Shown: piece by piece, positions 28,973 to 39,202 of the stretch
Numbering within the stretch: the first letter of the stretch is position 1
Layout: each line of letters starts with the position of its first letter
Source of the DNA: an uncultured Candidatus Melainabacteria bacterium
GTDB lineage: Bacteria > Cyanobacteriota > Vampirovibrionia > Gastranaerophilales > Gastranaerophilaceae
Direction of reading: 5' to 3'
NCBI GenBank assembly: GCA_934754425.1
Contig: CAKVIN010000005.1
Location: forward strand, 60,934-124,933
Length of the DNA stretch: 64,000 nucleotides
Program-made: the position numbers and the translations under genes
Notes under the pieces: generated by a model
Database searches by the model: none
Told to the model about the DNA's origin: nothing
What the model saw: the letters and a program-made list of their open reading frames with translations, nothing else

Positions 28973-30055
28973 ATGAAAATAGCTGATTTTAAAATAGAAG
29001 AATGGATGAACAAATACGAAGCTTCTGCTACGTATGATTTAACTACAACTTGTATTTCGCCATTGAGTATAAATGAACTTGACTATGACAAATCTATTTT
29101 CAATATAAAACTCGGTTATGGCGATATTACCGGCTCTATTCGATTAAAAACGGCAATAAAATCTCTATATGAAAATCAAAATATTAAAAATATAACAGTT
29201 ACTCACGGTGCAATTGGTGCTAATCAATTAGTTTTTTTATCTTTATTAGAAAGCGGTGATGAAGTAGTATCTATTGTTCCTACTTACCAACAGCATTATT
29301 CAATCCCGGAATCATTAGGATGTAATGTTAAATTGTTATTTTTGAAAGAAGAAAATAATTGGCTACCTGATTTAGAAGAATTAGAAAATCTTGTTACTAA
29401 AAAGACAAAATTGTTATGTTTAAATAACCCTAATAATCCGACAGGAGCAGTTATTCCGGATTGGATGTTGAATAAGATTGTTGAAATTGCTCAAAGAAAC
29501 AATGCTTGGGTTTTGTCTGACGAAGTTTACAGAGGTTTAAATCTAATAGGAAAACCCTATTCTCAATCAATAGCGGATTTGTATGAAAAAGGTATTTCTG
29601 TCGGCAGTATGTCAAAAACATATTCTCTTCCGGGACTTCGTGTTGGTTGGATAGTCGGAAGATTAGATTTGATAAATGAAGTAAACCATCAAAGGCAATA
29701 TAATACAATTAGCATAAGCGCATTAGACGATTATTTTTCTGCAATTGCATTAGAACAAAGAGATTACATTGCGGAACGTAATTTTAAAATCATGCAAAAT
29801 GGTATAACGGTTTTAAAAAATTGGCTCGATATTACCCCAAATGTCAGATGTATTTTACCAAAAGGCGGTACAACGGTTCTTGTTAAATACAATTTTGATA
29901 TTCCGTCAAGACAATTTTGTTTAGATTTACAAAATAAAACCGGCGTAGCACTTCTCCCTGGAGAAACTTTAGAAATGAAAGGATTTGTCAGGTTAGGATA
30001 TTGTGCAGAAAATTTACAAACAGCATTAGAAAGAATTTCTGCTTATTTAAAATAA
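28973..30055 (+). CDS. PLP-dependent class I/II aminotransferase
   Basis: This 360-residue enzyme transfers an amino group using pyridoxal phosphate. Landmarks are YGDITGSIRLKTAIKSLYEN, the NNPNNPTGAV loop, SDEVYRG, and the PLP lysine in GSMSKTYSLPGLRVGWI. The fold type I layout is complete. It is about 40 residues shorter than aspartate aminotransferases. The substrate cannot be read; family members of this size include capreomycidine-synthase-like and other amino-acid enzymes. It stands alone. Confidence 0.9.
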   Translation: MKIADFKIEEWMNKYEASATYDLTTTCISPLSINELDYDKSIFNIKLGYGDITGSIRLKTAIKSLYENQNIKNITVTHGAIGANQLVFLSLLESGDEVVSIVPTYQQHYSIPESLGCNVKLLFLKEENNWLPDLEELENLVTKKTKLLCLNNPNNPTGAVIPDWMLNKIVEIAQRNNAWVLSDEVYRGLNLIGKPYSQSIADLYEKGISVGSMSKTYSLPGLRVGWIVGRLDLINEVNHQRQYNTISISALDDYFSAIALEQRDYIAERNFKIMQNGITVLKNWLDITPNVRCILPKGGTTVLVKYNFDIPSRQFCLDLQNKTGVALLPGETLEMKGFVRLGYCAENLQTALERISAYLK

Positions 30056-30089
30056 TTTATACAAAAACATTAAATTTTAAATACCTATT

Positions 30090-31325
30090 CTAAGAACCTG
30101 TAATACCGTCATGACTTTTTTTGTAATTCTGTTTCATGAAATCTTGACGTTGCTTAATTTTCAAATTTGTTTCCATATCCATTTGTTGAATTTTTCTTTG
30201 ATATTCTAATTTTTTTATTTGATTATCAAATCTTATTTCAGCTTTTTCTTCTTTTTCTTTGGCTTTTTCCAATTCTTTAGCATGACGTGCTTCAAACTCG
30301 ACTTCAGAAATCGGAGTCACGTTTTCTTCTTGCTCCATTCTATAACCTACAACTGAAACAGGAAAGCTTGCACCTGTTAAAGATTCTAACTTAGAATTTT
30401 CTCCCAAAATATCAATACTCCAAGTCCCTAAAAATTTTGGCACTTCTCCTGTGTAAGCATATGCACAAACAACAATGCGGTCTTCGTTATTTACGTCAAA
30501 GCCCATCGGATAAATATCCCAGCGTTTTTCATCAAAATCAACTCCGCCTGCCATTGCCCAATAATTAACAATCGCATCACGAATTTGTGGAAGTTTACGG
30601 GCTTCTTTTTTAGAAAAATCATATACCCACAAATCAGTTTTCCAAATCCCATCATGCCTGTGACCAATTTTTTCTTTGACAATCAATTTAGTATTATCGA
30701 CAGAAAAATCAATCGGAGTTAATGTTCTAAAAATAAATTTTGTATCAATATCTTTAGAAGTTGATATAAGCGGTGGCTCAACCTTGTTTAGAATATTAGC
30801 TTTCTTTACTTTTTCCAAATTATTCAACGTAGAATCAAGATTTATCAAAAACAAATCACAACTTGTGCAATCTGATTGTGCGTAATAATAAACCGCCGGA
30901 TAAACTAACTTGGTGTAATCACCTGACACAATTCCTTGTGCATTAATTTGTCTGTCAAAATTAAGTTTTCTTGGCAAAGTCAACTCAGGACTACCAACAG
31001 GGTCATTGTATTTTACAAGTTTAAATTTCTTTTGCGGAATATAAACCATATTAGAATCTTTTGGCATCTCAGCTTCGTCAAGAATTTTTGCACTAATTTC
31101 TTTTTTGCTTTGTCCACGTGATTTTGCTTCGTATTCAGCAACTGTCATATATCCGGATTCCGGCAAACGACTTTTTTCATATTTTTCTGTTTCACCGACT
31201 TTATCAACTTCATTTCTATAAATTGTTTCTGCAACAATCCTATCCTGTTTTTTCATAAACGGATATTTTAATTGGTGAAAATGTACTTTTAGCGCCATAA
31301 TGGCACCCGCCATTACTTCTAACAT
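30090..31325 (-). CDS. Unknown protein in the two-component operon
   Basis: This 411-residue protein starts one base after the stop of the response regulator, so the genes are co-transcribed. The middle (about 95-345) has beta-propeller-like strands (IDFSVDNTKLIVKEKIGHRH, WKTDLWVYDFSKKEARKL). The C-terminal 70 residues are a charged coiled coil. There is no clear signal peptide, but the N-terminus MLEVMAGAIMALKVHFHQ is hydrophobic. Possibly a sensor accessory or output protein for the two-component system. Confidence 0.75.
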   Translation of the reverse strand: MLEVMAGAIMALKVHFHQLKYPFMKKQDRIVAETIYRNEVDKVGETEKYEKSRLPESGYMTVAEYEAKSRGQSKKEISAKILDEAEMPKDSNMVYIPQKKFKLVKYNDPVGSPELTLPRKLNFDRQINAQGIVSGDYTKLVYPAVYYYAQSDCTSCDLFLINLDSTLNNLEKVKKANILNKVEPPLISTSKDIDTKFIFRTLTPIDFSVDNTKLIVKEKIGHRHDGIWKTDLWVYDFSKKEARKLPQIRDAIVNYWAMAGGVDFDEKRWDIYPMGFDVNNEDRIVVCAYAYTGEVPKFLGTWSIDILGENSKLESLTGASFPVSVVGYRMEQEENVTPISEVEFEARHAKELEKAKEKEEKAEIRFDNQIKKLEYQRKIQQMDMETNLKIKQRQDFMKQNYKKSHDGITGS

Positions 31326-31985
31326 CTAAACCAAACCTTCTTTCATAGCGGTAACAGTGGCTTGAGTTCTGGATGAAACACAAAGTTTTTGCAAAATACT
31401 ATGAACATGCGCTTTAGCTGTAGCTCTTGTAATTACCAGCTTATCGGCAATTTGCGGATTAGAAAGTCCTTCAACCATAAGTTCTAATACGTCTAACTCT
31501 CTTTCTGTCAATCCGTAAGAATTTTGAGTTTTTTTAATTTCCGGAGTTGAAACAATCTGAACTTGTGGTCTTTGCAAATTAGAAAATACCATTTTTGCGA
31601 TATTAGGATCAATCCAACCAATACCTTCATTTACAGCTTTGATTGCAGAAATTGTTTGTTCAGGAGTTGCACCCTTCATAATATAACCGTCTGCACCGGC
31701 TTTAAAGGCTTCAAATACATCGTTTTCACTATCTCTCGATGTAAAAATCAATATTTTAACATCAGGATTAAAATCTTTTATTCTTTGTGTAGCTTCTATT
31801 CCATCAATATTTGGAAGCCCGATATCCATAAGAATAACATCCGGATTATTTTCTCTGGCAGATTTTATACCTTCCAAACCATCAGCAGCTTCAGCACAAA
31901 GAGTTATACCTTCAGCCTTACTCAAAAGCATTGAAAGTCCCATTCTATAAAGTTCATGATCCTCTACCAGCAGTACATTTATCAT
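31326..31985 (-). CDS. NarL/LuxR-type response regulator
   Basis: This 219-residue transcription regulator has a receiver domain (1-120, phosphoacceptor D54 in VILMDIGLPNIDG) and a C-terminal LuxR helix-turn-helix (LTERELDVLELMVEGLSNPQ ... ATAKAHVHSILQKL). It overlaps the kinase gene by four bases (ATGA), so it is the cognate partner of that kinase. Targets are not visible. Confidence 0.94.
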   Translation of the reverse strand: MINVLLVEDHELYRMGLSMLLSKAEGITLCAEAADGLEGIKSARENNPDVILMDIGLPNIDGIEATQRIKDFNPDVKILIFTSRDSENDVFEAFKAGADGYIMKGATPEQTISAIKAVNEGIGWIDPNIAKMVFSNLQRPQVQIVSTPEIKKTQNSYGLTERELDVLELMVEGLSNPQIADKLVITRATAKAHVHSILQKLCVSSRTQATVTAMKEGLV

Positions 31986-33547
31986 ACTAAACTTCCTTCT
32001 TTTTCTTTAATATCACTTACTACAGTGTCCGTAAGGAGGAATGAGAATTCGCTACCTTTATTCAAACTGCTTTCCAGCCAAATTTTTCCACCGTGCGATT
32101 CTATAATTTGACGGGATAAATATAACCCCAAACCTGTTCCGGTAGAACGCTTTTTGCTTGTTCCTTGAGAAAATCTCTGGAACATATTCGGAATATCTTC
32201 TTGCGGTATTCCACTACCGTTATCAGATACAGAGAAAATTAAATCCTTCGCTTCGCTTTTCAAAGTTATAACGACTTTGCCGCTCTCTTGAGTATAATTT
32301 ATAGCATTACCACAAAGATTACATATCACACGTCTTATTTCACTTCTATCTGCATTAATTTCAATCTTTTTATTAGTGCAGTTTATCTCAAAATCAATGT
32401 TCTTTTTTTGCGCAAGCGGTAAAAGTTCGTTATAAACCTGCTCAACCAAATTATAAATATTAAAATTAGTTTTTGTTAATGTTAATTTGTCAGCATCATA
32501 TTTATAGACTTCCAAAAGTGCATTTACAAGTCCTAACAAATCTTCATTACTTTTTTGCATTGTAGCTAAAAGTAATTTTTGTTTTTCGTCCAACTCTCCG
32601 AGCGCTCCATCTAGGAAGAATGTAAGCGTTTGAATCGCCGCAAGAAGCGGTGTCCTTAAATCGTGCGTAAGTGTTGCAATAAAATCATCACGCAACTTGT
32701 CTGATTTTTTTTGTTCGGTTACATCTCTTATAACACCAACAAAACGCTTAAACTCATCATCAGGATTAATTCTTGCAAAACTGATTTCTACAGGAATTTC
32801 AATATTGCTCAACGGATTTTTTATATAGAATTCTCTTAAAAGCAACTCCCTGTCATCGAGTTTATGGAGTTCTTTTGAAATAAAAGTTTTTTTGCTAAAA
32901 AGAAAATCATCTATTGATGACATAACTAATTTACTGCCAACCAAACCAATCAGGCTTTCGCATGCCGGATTAACCTGCTCAATTATTCCATCCTCATTAA
33001 TAATCACAATTCCATCTGCGCAATAGTTGAACAAACCTTCTAATTTTGCATTAGATTGTCTTAAATCAGCAGTTCGTTCTTCAACAATTTGTTCAAGATT
33101 GTGAGAATATTTTTCTAATTCTTTTTTAGCATCTTCTAATTCTGCAATTTTTTTACGAAGTTCGCTTAACAAATAACTTCTTTCGATACCGTTTTTGATA
33201 TTTAGGATTAAATCATCGTTATCCCAAGGTTTTTCTATATATCTATATAACCCGACTTCATTAATTGCTTTTATTGCATTCTCTTTGTCAGCATAACCTG
33301 TTAATAAAATTTTACTAACTTCCGGATACATTTTTTTAACTTCTGTCAAAAATTCCAGACCATTCATCTCCGGCATTAAAAAGTCGGATATGACTAAGTC
33401 CGGTACGTTTGTCTTAAGAAATTCTACTGCTTCTTTAGGATTGTTAAAAAAATGCGCATCAGAAAAACCTTCAACTTTTAAAAGAGTTTTAAAAGCAGAA
33501 GTAACGATTTTTTCATCATCAACAACGACTATTTTCCCCATATTCAT
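31982..33547 (-). CDS. Hybrid receiver-PAS-histidine kinase
   Basis: This is a 521-residue cytoplasmic kinase. The N-terminal receiver (4-120) has D55 in LVISDFLMPE. A coiled-coil segment (123-168) leads to a PAS domain (about 170-280, ADGIVIINEDGIIEQVNP). The H-box has H295 (FIATLTHDLRTP), followed by an HATPase domain with NLCGNAINYT, DNGSGIP and GTGLGLYLSRQI. There is no membrane segment, so it senses an internal or redox signal. It heads a three-gene operon with the NarL-type regulator and the 411-aa protein. Confidence 0.94.
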   Translation of the reverse strand: MNMGKIVVVDDEKIVTSAFKTLLKVEGFSDAHFFNNPKEAVEFLKTNVPDLVISDFLMPEMNGLEFLTEVKKMYPEVSKILLTGYADKENAIKAINEVGLYRYIEKPWDNDDLILNIKNGIERSYLLSELRKKIAELEDAKKELEKYSHNLEQIVEERTADLRQSNAKLEGLFNYCADGIVIINEDGIIEQVNPACESLIGLVGSKLVMSSIDDFLFSKKTFISKELHKLDDRELLLREFYIKNPLSNIEIPVEISFARINPDDEFKRFVGVIRDVTEQKKSDKLRDDFIATLTHDLRTPLLAAIQTLTFFLDGALGELDEKQKLLLATMQKSNEDLLGLVNALLEVYKYDADKLTLTKTNFNIYNLVEQVYNELLPLAQKKNIDFEINCTNKKIEINADRSEIRRVICNLCGNAINYTQESGKVVITLKSEAKDLIFSVSDNGSGIPQEDIPNMFQRFSQGTSKKRSTGTGLGLYLSRQIIESHGGKIWLESSLNKGSEFSFLLTDTVVSDIKEKEGSLV

Positions 33548-33702
33548 ACTCTAATATTAACCCAAAGATTCATAATAAACAAATTTTTTACATTTCTGTT
33601 ACATATAAACACCTGTCGCAACAAAATTAAAATTTTCTATTTTACTCTTACACTTAATAAAATCGAGTTGACTCATATCGAAAGTAGTGAGATAATTATT
33701 TC

Positions 33703-34575
33703 ATGAATTATTATCGAAAAATTACTCCATATTTGTTTTTATTACCAGCCATTATGGTATTAATTGTATTCTTTTTTATACCATTTTTTCAAACATTCGG
33801 ATTAAGTTTTTTTGATTATTCATCCAGTTTATATCATCCATCATTTTGCGCAATTGATAATTATATAAAACTTTTTAAAGAACCTATTTTTTATAAAGTT
33901 ATGTTTAATACTTTTATGTATTTAATAATAGCCGTTCCTTTTTTGGTAACCTTTCCGCTATTCTTGGCAATACTAATTAACCAAAAAATCAGAGCTATCA
34001 CTTTATATAAAATTCTTTTATACCTACCTGTAATTGTTTCAATTGTAGTTGCAGCTATTGCATTCAAATGGCTATATGCAGGGCAAGGAATTTTAAATTA
34101 TTTTTTGTCATTATTCCATTTCAAACCTATTGGCTGGCTTGTAGATACAAATTGGGCTTTATTTTCAGTCGCCATCGTTACTATTTGGAAGGGTATCGGG
34201 TACTACATGATGATTTATTTAGCTTCTCTCATGAGTGTTCCACAAGATTTATACGAAGCTTGTGATATTGATGGCGCAAATTTTTTAACCAAACACTTAA
34301 CAGTTACAATTCCTCATATTATGCCTACTATAGCTTTAGTTTCTACAATAAGCACCATTTCAGCCATGAAAGTTTTTGCAGAAATTTATGTTATGACAAA
34401 AGGTGGGCCTTTAAACTCTACAAAAACAATTGTTTACTATATTTACGAACGAGCTTTTGAAAACCTAGATTTAGGCTATGCTTCAGCATTAGCAGTTGTT
34501 TTATTAATTGTTGTTATGATATTCTCGCTCATAAATATTTTCTGTTTTGAGAAAAACAAATATACCGATATTTAA
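33703..34575 (+). CDS. Sugar-type ABC transporter permease (MalF/UgpA-like)
   Basis: This 290-residue inner-membrane protein has six hydrophobic segments. The EAA loop that touches the ATPase is YEACDIDGANFLTKHLTVTI followed by PHIMP. The N-terminus YLFLLPAIMVLIVFFFIPFF is typical of carbohydrate permeases (CUT1). The second permease, binding protein and ATPase genes are absent nearby, so its partners must lie elsewhere. The glycosyltransferase gene follows ten bases after its stop. Confidence 0.9.
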   Translation: MNYYRKITPYLFLLPAIMVLIVFFFIPFFQTFGLSFFDYSSSLYHPSFCAIDNYIKLFKEPIFYKVMFNTFMYLIIAVPFLVTFPLFLAILINQKIRAITLYKILLYLPVIVSIVVAAIAFKWLYAGQGILNYFLSLFHFKPIGWLVDTNWALFSVAIVTIWKGIGYYMMIYLASLMSVPQDLYEACDIDGANFLTKHLTVTIPHIMPTIALVSTISTISAMKVFAEIYVMTKGGPLNSTKTIVYYIYERAFENLDLGYASALAVVLLIVVMIFSLINIFCFEKNKYTDI

Positions 34576-34585
34576 GGGTCTAAGA

Positions 34586-35608
34586 ATGAAAATACTTGTA
34601 ATAACAGATTTATATCCAATAAACAAAAACGAAAAATACACTCCAAAAACTATTTTTGATTTTGTAAAAGGCTGGGAAAAATTAGGACATAAAGTCGATG
34701 TAATTAAACCAAATTTTTTATTTAATTCATTTTTGAGAAAAAAACCGTTTTATAAAACGGGAAAATATGGCAACATAGAAAACATCAATTATTTTTTCCC
34801 ATTTTTAGGTAAAATCAAAAACAGAATAAAAACAGATTTGAATGCTGATTTAACAATCGCACATATGCCAAGTGGAGAAATCTTTGCAAATCGTCTTAAT
34901 TTAAAATTTGTTGCAGGAGTTCACGTTTCTGATTTAGAAGTTTTAACAAATCCGATTTATTCTATATATTTCAAAAAAGAATTAGAAAATGCGCATAAAA
35001 ATGCCATAAAAATTGCTTGTCGTTCCGAAATAATTAAAAACAAGTTTTTAGAACTATATCCGCAATACAAAGACAAAACTTTTGTTTGTTATTCCGGAAT
35101 AAAAAACGAAATTATTAAACGAGAATGGCAGCCAAACAAACAAGTTCAAATATTAACTTGTGCAAATTTAATTAAAAGAAAAAATGTTGATAAAGTCATT
35201 AAAGAGTGCGAATATCTTGATGTTAAATTGACAATCATTGGAGATGGACGAGAATTTAAAAACTTAAAAAAAATGTCTGACAAACCTACATTCTTGGGGT
35301 GGCAAAATCACGATGAAGTTTTAAACGAAATGAAAAAAGCAGACATTTTCGCATTACCCAGTGTTAATGAAACATTTGGTATGGTTTATTTAGAAGCTAT
35401 GTCTTGCGGTTGTATAACTATTTGTTCTAAAAACGAAGCAATTGCAGGAATTATTCAAAATGGGATTAATGGATATTTTTGGGAAGACGGTATCATTAAT
35501 AAAATTTTAAACTCAAAAAACAATAACAACATTTTGGAAGAAACGTATAACACAATTTTAAACTATACGCAAACAAAAGCTTGTAACCATTATCTTGATA
35601 TGATTTAA
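34586..35608 (+). CDS. Family 4 glycosyltransferase
   Basis: This enzyme should move a sugar from a nucleotide donor to an acceptor such as a lipid or polysaccharide. From MKILVITDLYPINK it has 340 residues; an upstream in-frame ATG would start inside the permease gene, while AAGGG lies just before 34586. The GT-B fold C-terminal half carries the conserved EX7E region in ALPSVNETFGMVYLEAMSCG. Acceptor and linkage cannot be told. Confidence 0.88.
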   Translation: MKILVITDLYPINKNEKYTPKTIFDFVKGWEKLGHKVDVIKPNFLFNSFLRKKPFYKTGKYGNIENINYFFPFLGKIKNRIKTDLNADLTIAHMPSGEIFANRLNLKFVAGVHVSDLEVLTNPIYSIYFKKELENAHKNAIKIACRSEIIKNKFLELYPQYKDKTFVCYSGIKNEIIKREWQPNKQVQILTCANLIKRKNVDKVIKECEYLDVKLTIIGDGREFKNLKKMSDKPTFLGWQNHDEVLNEMKKADIFALPSVNETFGMVYLEAMSCGCITICSKNEAIAGIIQNGINGYFWEDGIINKILNSKNNNNILEETYNTILNYTQTKACNHYLDMI

Positions 35609-35703
35609 TTATCAACTTTTTCAGATATTGTAAAGAATTGTTAATTCACATGGCAATTTTATTTTTTTTTAGTTTTAAGAAGAAATAGAAGGGAAAAACT
35701 CAT

Positions 35704-37704
35704 ATGAATACAATCAACAATTATCACAACAATGTACAATTTAAAGGTTTCCTAAATGCAAAGAAAATCTCTTACGCAAGAAGATCTTCTGCAATATTAT
35801 CGGCACATAAGTTATCAATGCCGGAAAAGGATGTTATAACTCTTGCCGGTAAATCCTCAAGTAAAAAATGGTCATTTTTTGTTCAACTTGCAGACAAATT
35901 TAATAGCACAAACTTTTATAAAGCAAGTAATGAAAAAGAAAATTCAGCCATAGTAAAAGATGTTTTTGACTCTGTTAGTGATGTTCACAGAGAACATTTT
36001 GATTTTCTATCATCATATAATAATACACTTAACAATATAAAAAGAGTTTTTATCGCAGCAAAAGGTAACAAAAAAAGATTACAATTTGCATTAAATGTTA
36101 ACCACGATATTCAATCAAGAAATCCAAACACTTATGAAGATTTAATACCGGAACTTTTAGAATCTCCTAACAGCAAAGAATACATAAAGCATTATGACAA
36201 GTATGCTCAATACTTGAGAGTAAATGCAGAGAACAAAGATGTCGTAAAAAACTTAGACAAAATGGTTACTGCTGGAGATTTTGAAAAAAATAGCTCTATC
36301 GAGATTAAAGAATTAAGACAAAAAAGTTACAATTGGTTAAACACAGAAAAATTTAATTCTAAATTTTTCGCTGATGAATACACTCCTGCTCGTGGACAAC
36401 TCATAGACTCTATTCAAGATTTTGGATTTGTTAATGATGACGTTTTAAAAAATGGTGGCGACGAAGTAATAAAAGAAATGTTTCTTTCAACAACTCCTAA
36501 AAATATCGATAGCAGAGTAGATATTATAAAATTTTATAACAACAATTCTAAATCAACATCTACAGATAATAAATTAGAGAAATTGAACTTATTAAAAAAC
36601 CTATTTACCAAAATGGACGAAGACAAACATGCAAGAGGTTTTATCAACAATTTAATTAATTCTGAAGTAGCATTTGACATCAATTTAAAAGAATTATCTG
36701 ATGTTATGAACAGCATTCCGGCTCTAAAACTTAACATTTTCAGATCAAATGCAAAACAAATCATCAAAAGCACAAGTAATGGTGAAAGAGTTGCTGTATT
36801 ACAAAAAGAAATAGAAAATCCTTTCTATGAATCTTATTATGCTAGAGTGAACAGAAGAACTTCTGAAAAATATGGATTCAAAAAAAGAACATCTTTCTTG
36901 TCAAAAACCATATCAAGAATAAAAAATCAATTAAAAATATGGAAATATAATTTGATGACATTGAACGGAAGTTCTGATTATAATACCTTGGAAACAATTC
37001 AACCTCAAGTAATAAATTCAAGATTAACATTAAACCAAATCGAACTTTCTCCTTTTGATGTAAAAATTGCCGACATTACATCAGAAGATATTATGCCAAA
37101 AGATATTATACAAAAAGCAAAAACTGAAACTAAGCAAGTTGAAACTAAAACTGAAGAAGTAGAAAAAATAATCAACAAGACAGAAGAAAAAGTTAATACT
37201 ACGCAAACAAAATCTACCGATTCAAAGCAACAAGTTAAACAAAATATTTTTGAAATAATAAGCGCAAAACTCGGATTAAAAACTCTTGAAAAACAACGTG
37301 AATTGTTTGGAGCGAATGCAACTAGAATTCGTTTAAGCTTGTTACCGGAAATCTTTTCTTCTATCGCTGACACAAGAAAAGTCGATAGAGCAGTCGGAAA
37401 ACGTAGCATTAACTCTTCTAACAAAGATGCTTTAAACTTGTATTTATTAATAAATGGAAGCAACAGAAAATATGTTAACTATTTATTAAAAAAACGTAAT
37501 AACGACAATACAAGAATGTTTGAAGTTAAAGATATTATTACAGAATTAAAACAAGCTAATGCTAAAATTGCTAAAAACAAAAAAGCTAATCCAGACTATA
37601 ATGCAAATGATGCCAGAAAATATTATAACCACTTATACAATGCAAAATTGAAACAATATGGAAAATTAAAAAGACAAGGTAATAACATCAACAAAAATGC
37701 ATAA
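35704..37704 (+). CDS. Large helical protein with N-terminal NVQFKGF motif
   Basis: This 666-residue protein starts MNTINNYHNNVQFKGFLNAK. I associate the short N-terminal NVQFKGF motif with Gastranaerophilales-type genomes, where many otherwise unrelated proteins carry such a leader; this is recollection, not a search. The rest is Lys/Asn-rich and mostly helical with no catalytic signature. Residues about 475-510 are a Lys/Glu/Thr-rich linker, after which a compact basic C-terminal domain follows. It stands alone and has its own terminator. Confidence 0.78.
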   Translation: MNTINNYHNNVQFKGFLNAKKISYARRSSAILSAHKLSMPEKDVITLAGKSSSKKWSFFVQLADKFNSTNFYKASNEKENSAIVKDVFDSVSDVHREHFDFLSSYNNTLNNIKRVFIAAKGNKKRLQFALNVNHDIQSRNPNTYEDLIPELLESPNSKEYIKHYDKYAQYLRVNAENKDVVKNLDKMVTAGDFEKNSSIEIKELRQKSYNWLNTEKFNSKFFADEYTPARGQLIDSIQDFGFVNDDVLKNGGDEVIKEMFLSTTPKNIDSRVDIIKFYNNNSKSTSTDNKLEKLNLLKNLFTKMDEDKHARGFINNLINSEVAFDINLKELSDVMNSIPALKLNIFRSNAKQIIKSTSNGERVAVLQKEIENPFYESYYARVNRRTSEKYGFKKRTSFLSKTISRIKNQLKIWKYNLMTLNGSSDYNTLETIQPQVINSRLTLNQIELSPFDVKIADITSEDIMPKDIIQKAKTETKQVETKTEEVEKIINKTEEKVNTTQTKSTDSKQQVKQNIFEIISAKLGLKTLEKQRELFGANATRIRLSLLPEIFSSIADTRKVDRAVGKRSINSSNKDALNLYLLINGSNRKYVNYLLKKRNNDNTRMFEVKDIITELKQANAKIAKNKKANPDYNANDARKYYNHLYNAKLKQYGKLKRQGNNINKNA

Positions 37705-37724
37705 AATATCATAACTACATATAT

Positions 37725-37760
37725 CGCAGTCTACCTCTAATAGAGGCAGGCTGCGTTTTT
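37725..37760 (+). terminator. Rho-independent terminator
   Basis: CGCAGTCTACCTCT and AGAGGCAGGCTGCG form a long stem with G-U pairs, followed by five T. It ends the 35704-37704 transcript. Confidence 0.85.
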
Positions 37761-37820
37761 ATTATTCCCTCTGGTATAAAATCCGCTTTAATGGTAATAT
37801 AAAAACAAAGAGGATAAAAA

Positions 37821-38216
37821 ATGAAAGCAGCAGAATATTTTAATCAAGGTTATTCTTGTTCAGAAAGTCTAATAATGGAAGCTATCGAACAAGGTTTAGT
37901 ACCGGAAGAATTACTATCAGTAGCAACTTCTTTTTCTGGAGGAATGGGCTCCGGTTGTCTTTGTGGCGCAATCGCAGGTTCACAAATGGTTTTGGGCTGG
38001 CTTTACGGTAAAAACAACAAAAACGGCAACGATGCTCAAGCTAGAGCTCTTGCCAAACAATTTATTGAAGAATTTAAGAAAAACCATAAAGCAACTTGTT
38101 GTCGAGTATTAACAGCCGGCATGGATATGGCTTCGCCGGAAAGAAAAGCGCATTGTACAAACATGGTCAATGATTGTTCAAAAATATTAGCAGAAATTAT
38201 TAAGGTAAAAGTTTAA
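37821..38216 (+). CDS. C_GCAxxG_C_C family protein
   Basis: This 131-residue redox-type protein has conserved cysteines: GYSCSES near the N-terminus, GSGCLCGAIAG, ATCCRV and HCTNMVNDC. The family often sits beside redox enzymes and is thought to bind a metal or act in electron transfer, but no function is proven. It overlaps the next gene by one base, which suggests coupled translation with the formyltransferase. Confidence 0.88.
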   Translation: MKAAEYFNQGYSCSESLIMEAIEQGLVPEELLSVATSFSGGMGSGCLCGAIAGSQMVLGWLYGKNNKNGNDAQARALAKQFIEEFKKNHKATCCRVLTAGMDMASPERKAHCTNMVNDCSKILAEIIKVKV

Positions 38217-39160
38217 TGTTCAATAGAACCATTTTCAAAAAAAGAATACTTTTTGTAGGAATCCCGGATATGGCTTATATAGGCCTAGATGGTTTACTAA
38301 TGTCCGGAGTTAACATTGTTGGTGTACTTGGACCTAAAAAAGAACATAACATGTACTTTGATTTCAAAAATTTTGTTTTATCAAGAAGATTAAACTACAT
38401 TGACTATGATGAACTTGATGAAGCGCAATTGATAGAAAAAATCCGCTCTTTAAATATTGATGCAGCAGTCGTTTGTTCTTTTAATTATAAAATCCCTAAA
38501 ATCTTGTTAGAATCCACTAAAGACGGATTTATCAATGTTCATCCATCATTATTACCTAAGTATCGTGGCGGAAATCCTTATTCGAGAGTTATAATGAATG
38601 GTGAAACAGAAACAGGTGTAACAATTCATTTTATGGATGAAAGCTTTGATACCGGCGATATTATTGCACAAAAACCTTATCACATTCACTCTAAGGCAAC
38701 GATGGGAACTCTTTTTAACGAATTAAACGTACTTGGAATAGAACTTTTGTTACAAGTGCTTAGAGCGTATGAAGTTCAGCCATTACCAAGAATCAAACAG
38801 CCGGTGGGTGATTTTGTTTCAGGACGTGGATTAAGTGAAAAAGATTTATTTATTAATTACAATCACACTGCAGAAGAAATTGAACGCTTCGTCAGAGCAT
38901 TGAATCCATTTATATTAGCAAGTACAACTTTTCGTGGAAATATGATGAAAATAATGAAAGTTGAAGTAGCTTCTGATGCTTTTTGCGTTCCACATCCTGC
39001 CGGAACGGTTGCAAAAATAGAAGATGACAAATTCTTTATCGCCACTTCAAAAGGTTTAATTGCTCCAACGGTTATGCAATTTGGAAGTTTCTTTATGGGT
39101 GATAGTAAAGATTTTATTAGAATTGTGAATCCTAAAATTGGCGAAGTATTACGAGCATAA
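38216..39160 (+). CDS. Formyltransferase of the Fmt/ArnA family
   Basis: This 314-residue enzyme uses formyl-tetrahydrofolate. The Rossmann-like N-terminal domain has the NVHPSLLPKYRGGNPYSR block with the catalytic histidine and asparagine and the D of ESFDTGDII. The C-terminal part (about 215-310) looks like the second domain of Fmt. It may be methionyl-tRNA formyltransferase or a sugar formyltransferase. Cotranscribed with the C_GCAxxG_C_C gene. Confidence 0.8.
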   Translation: MFNRTIFKKRILFVGIPDMAYIGLDGLLMSGVNIVGVLGPKKEHNMYFDFKNFVLSRRLNYIDYDELDEAQLIEKIRSLNIDAAVVCSFNYKIPKILLESTKDGFINVHPSLLPKYRGGNPYSRVIMNGETETGVTIHFMDESFDTGDIIAQKPYHIHSKATMGTLFNELNVLGIELLLQVLRAYEVQPLPRIKQPVGDFVSGRGLSEKDLFINYNHTAEEIERFVRALNPFILASTTFRGNMMKIMKVEVASDAFCVPHPAGTVAKIEDDKFFIATSKGLIAPTVMQFGSFFMGDSKDFIRIVNPKIGEVLRA

Positions 39161-39202
39161 TTCAGGAATTTTTAAGAAATTTAATATTAGGAAATAATTA
39201 TT

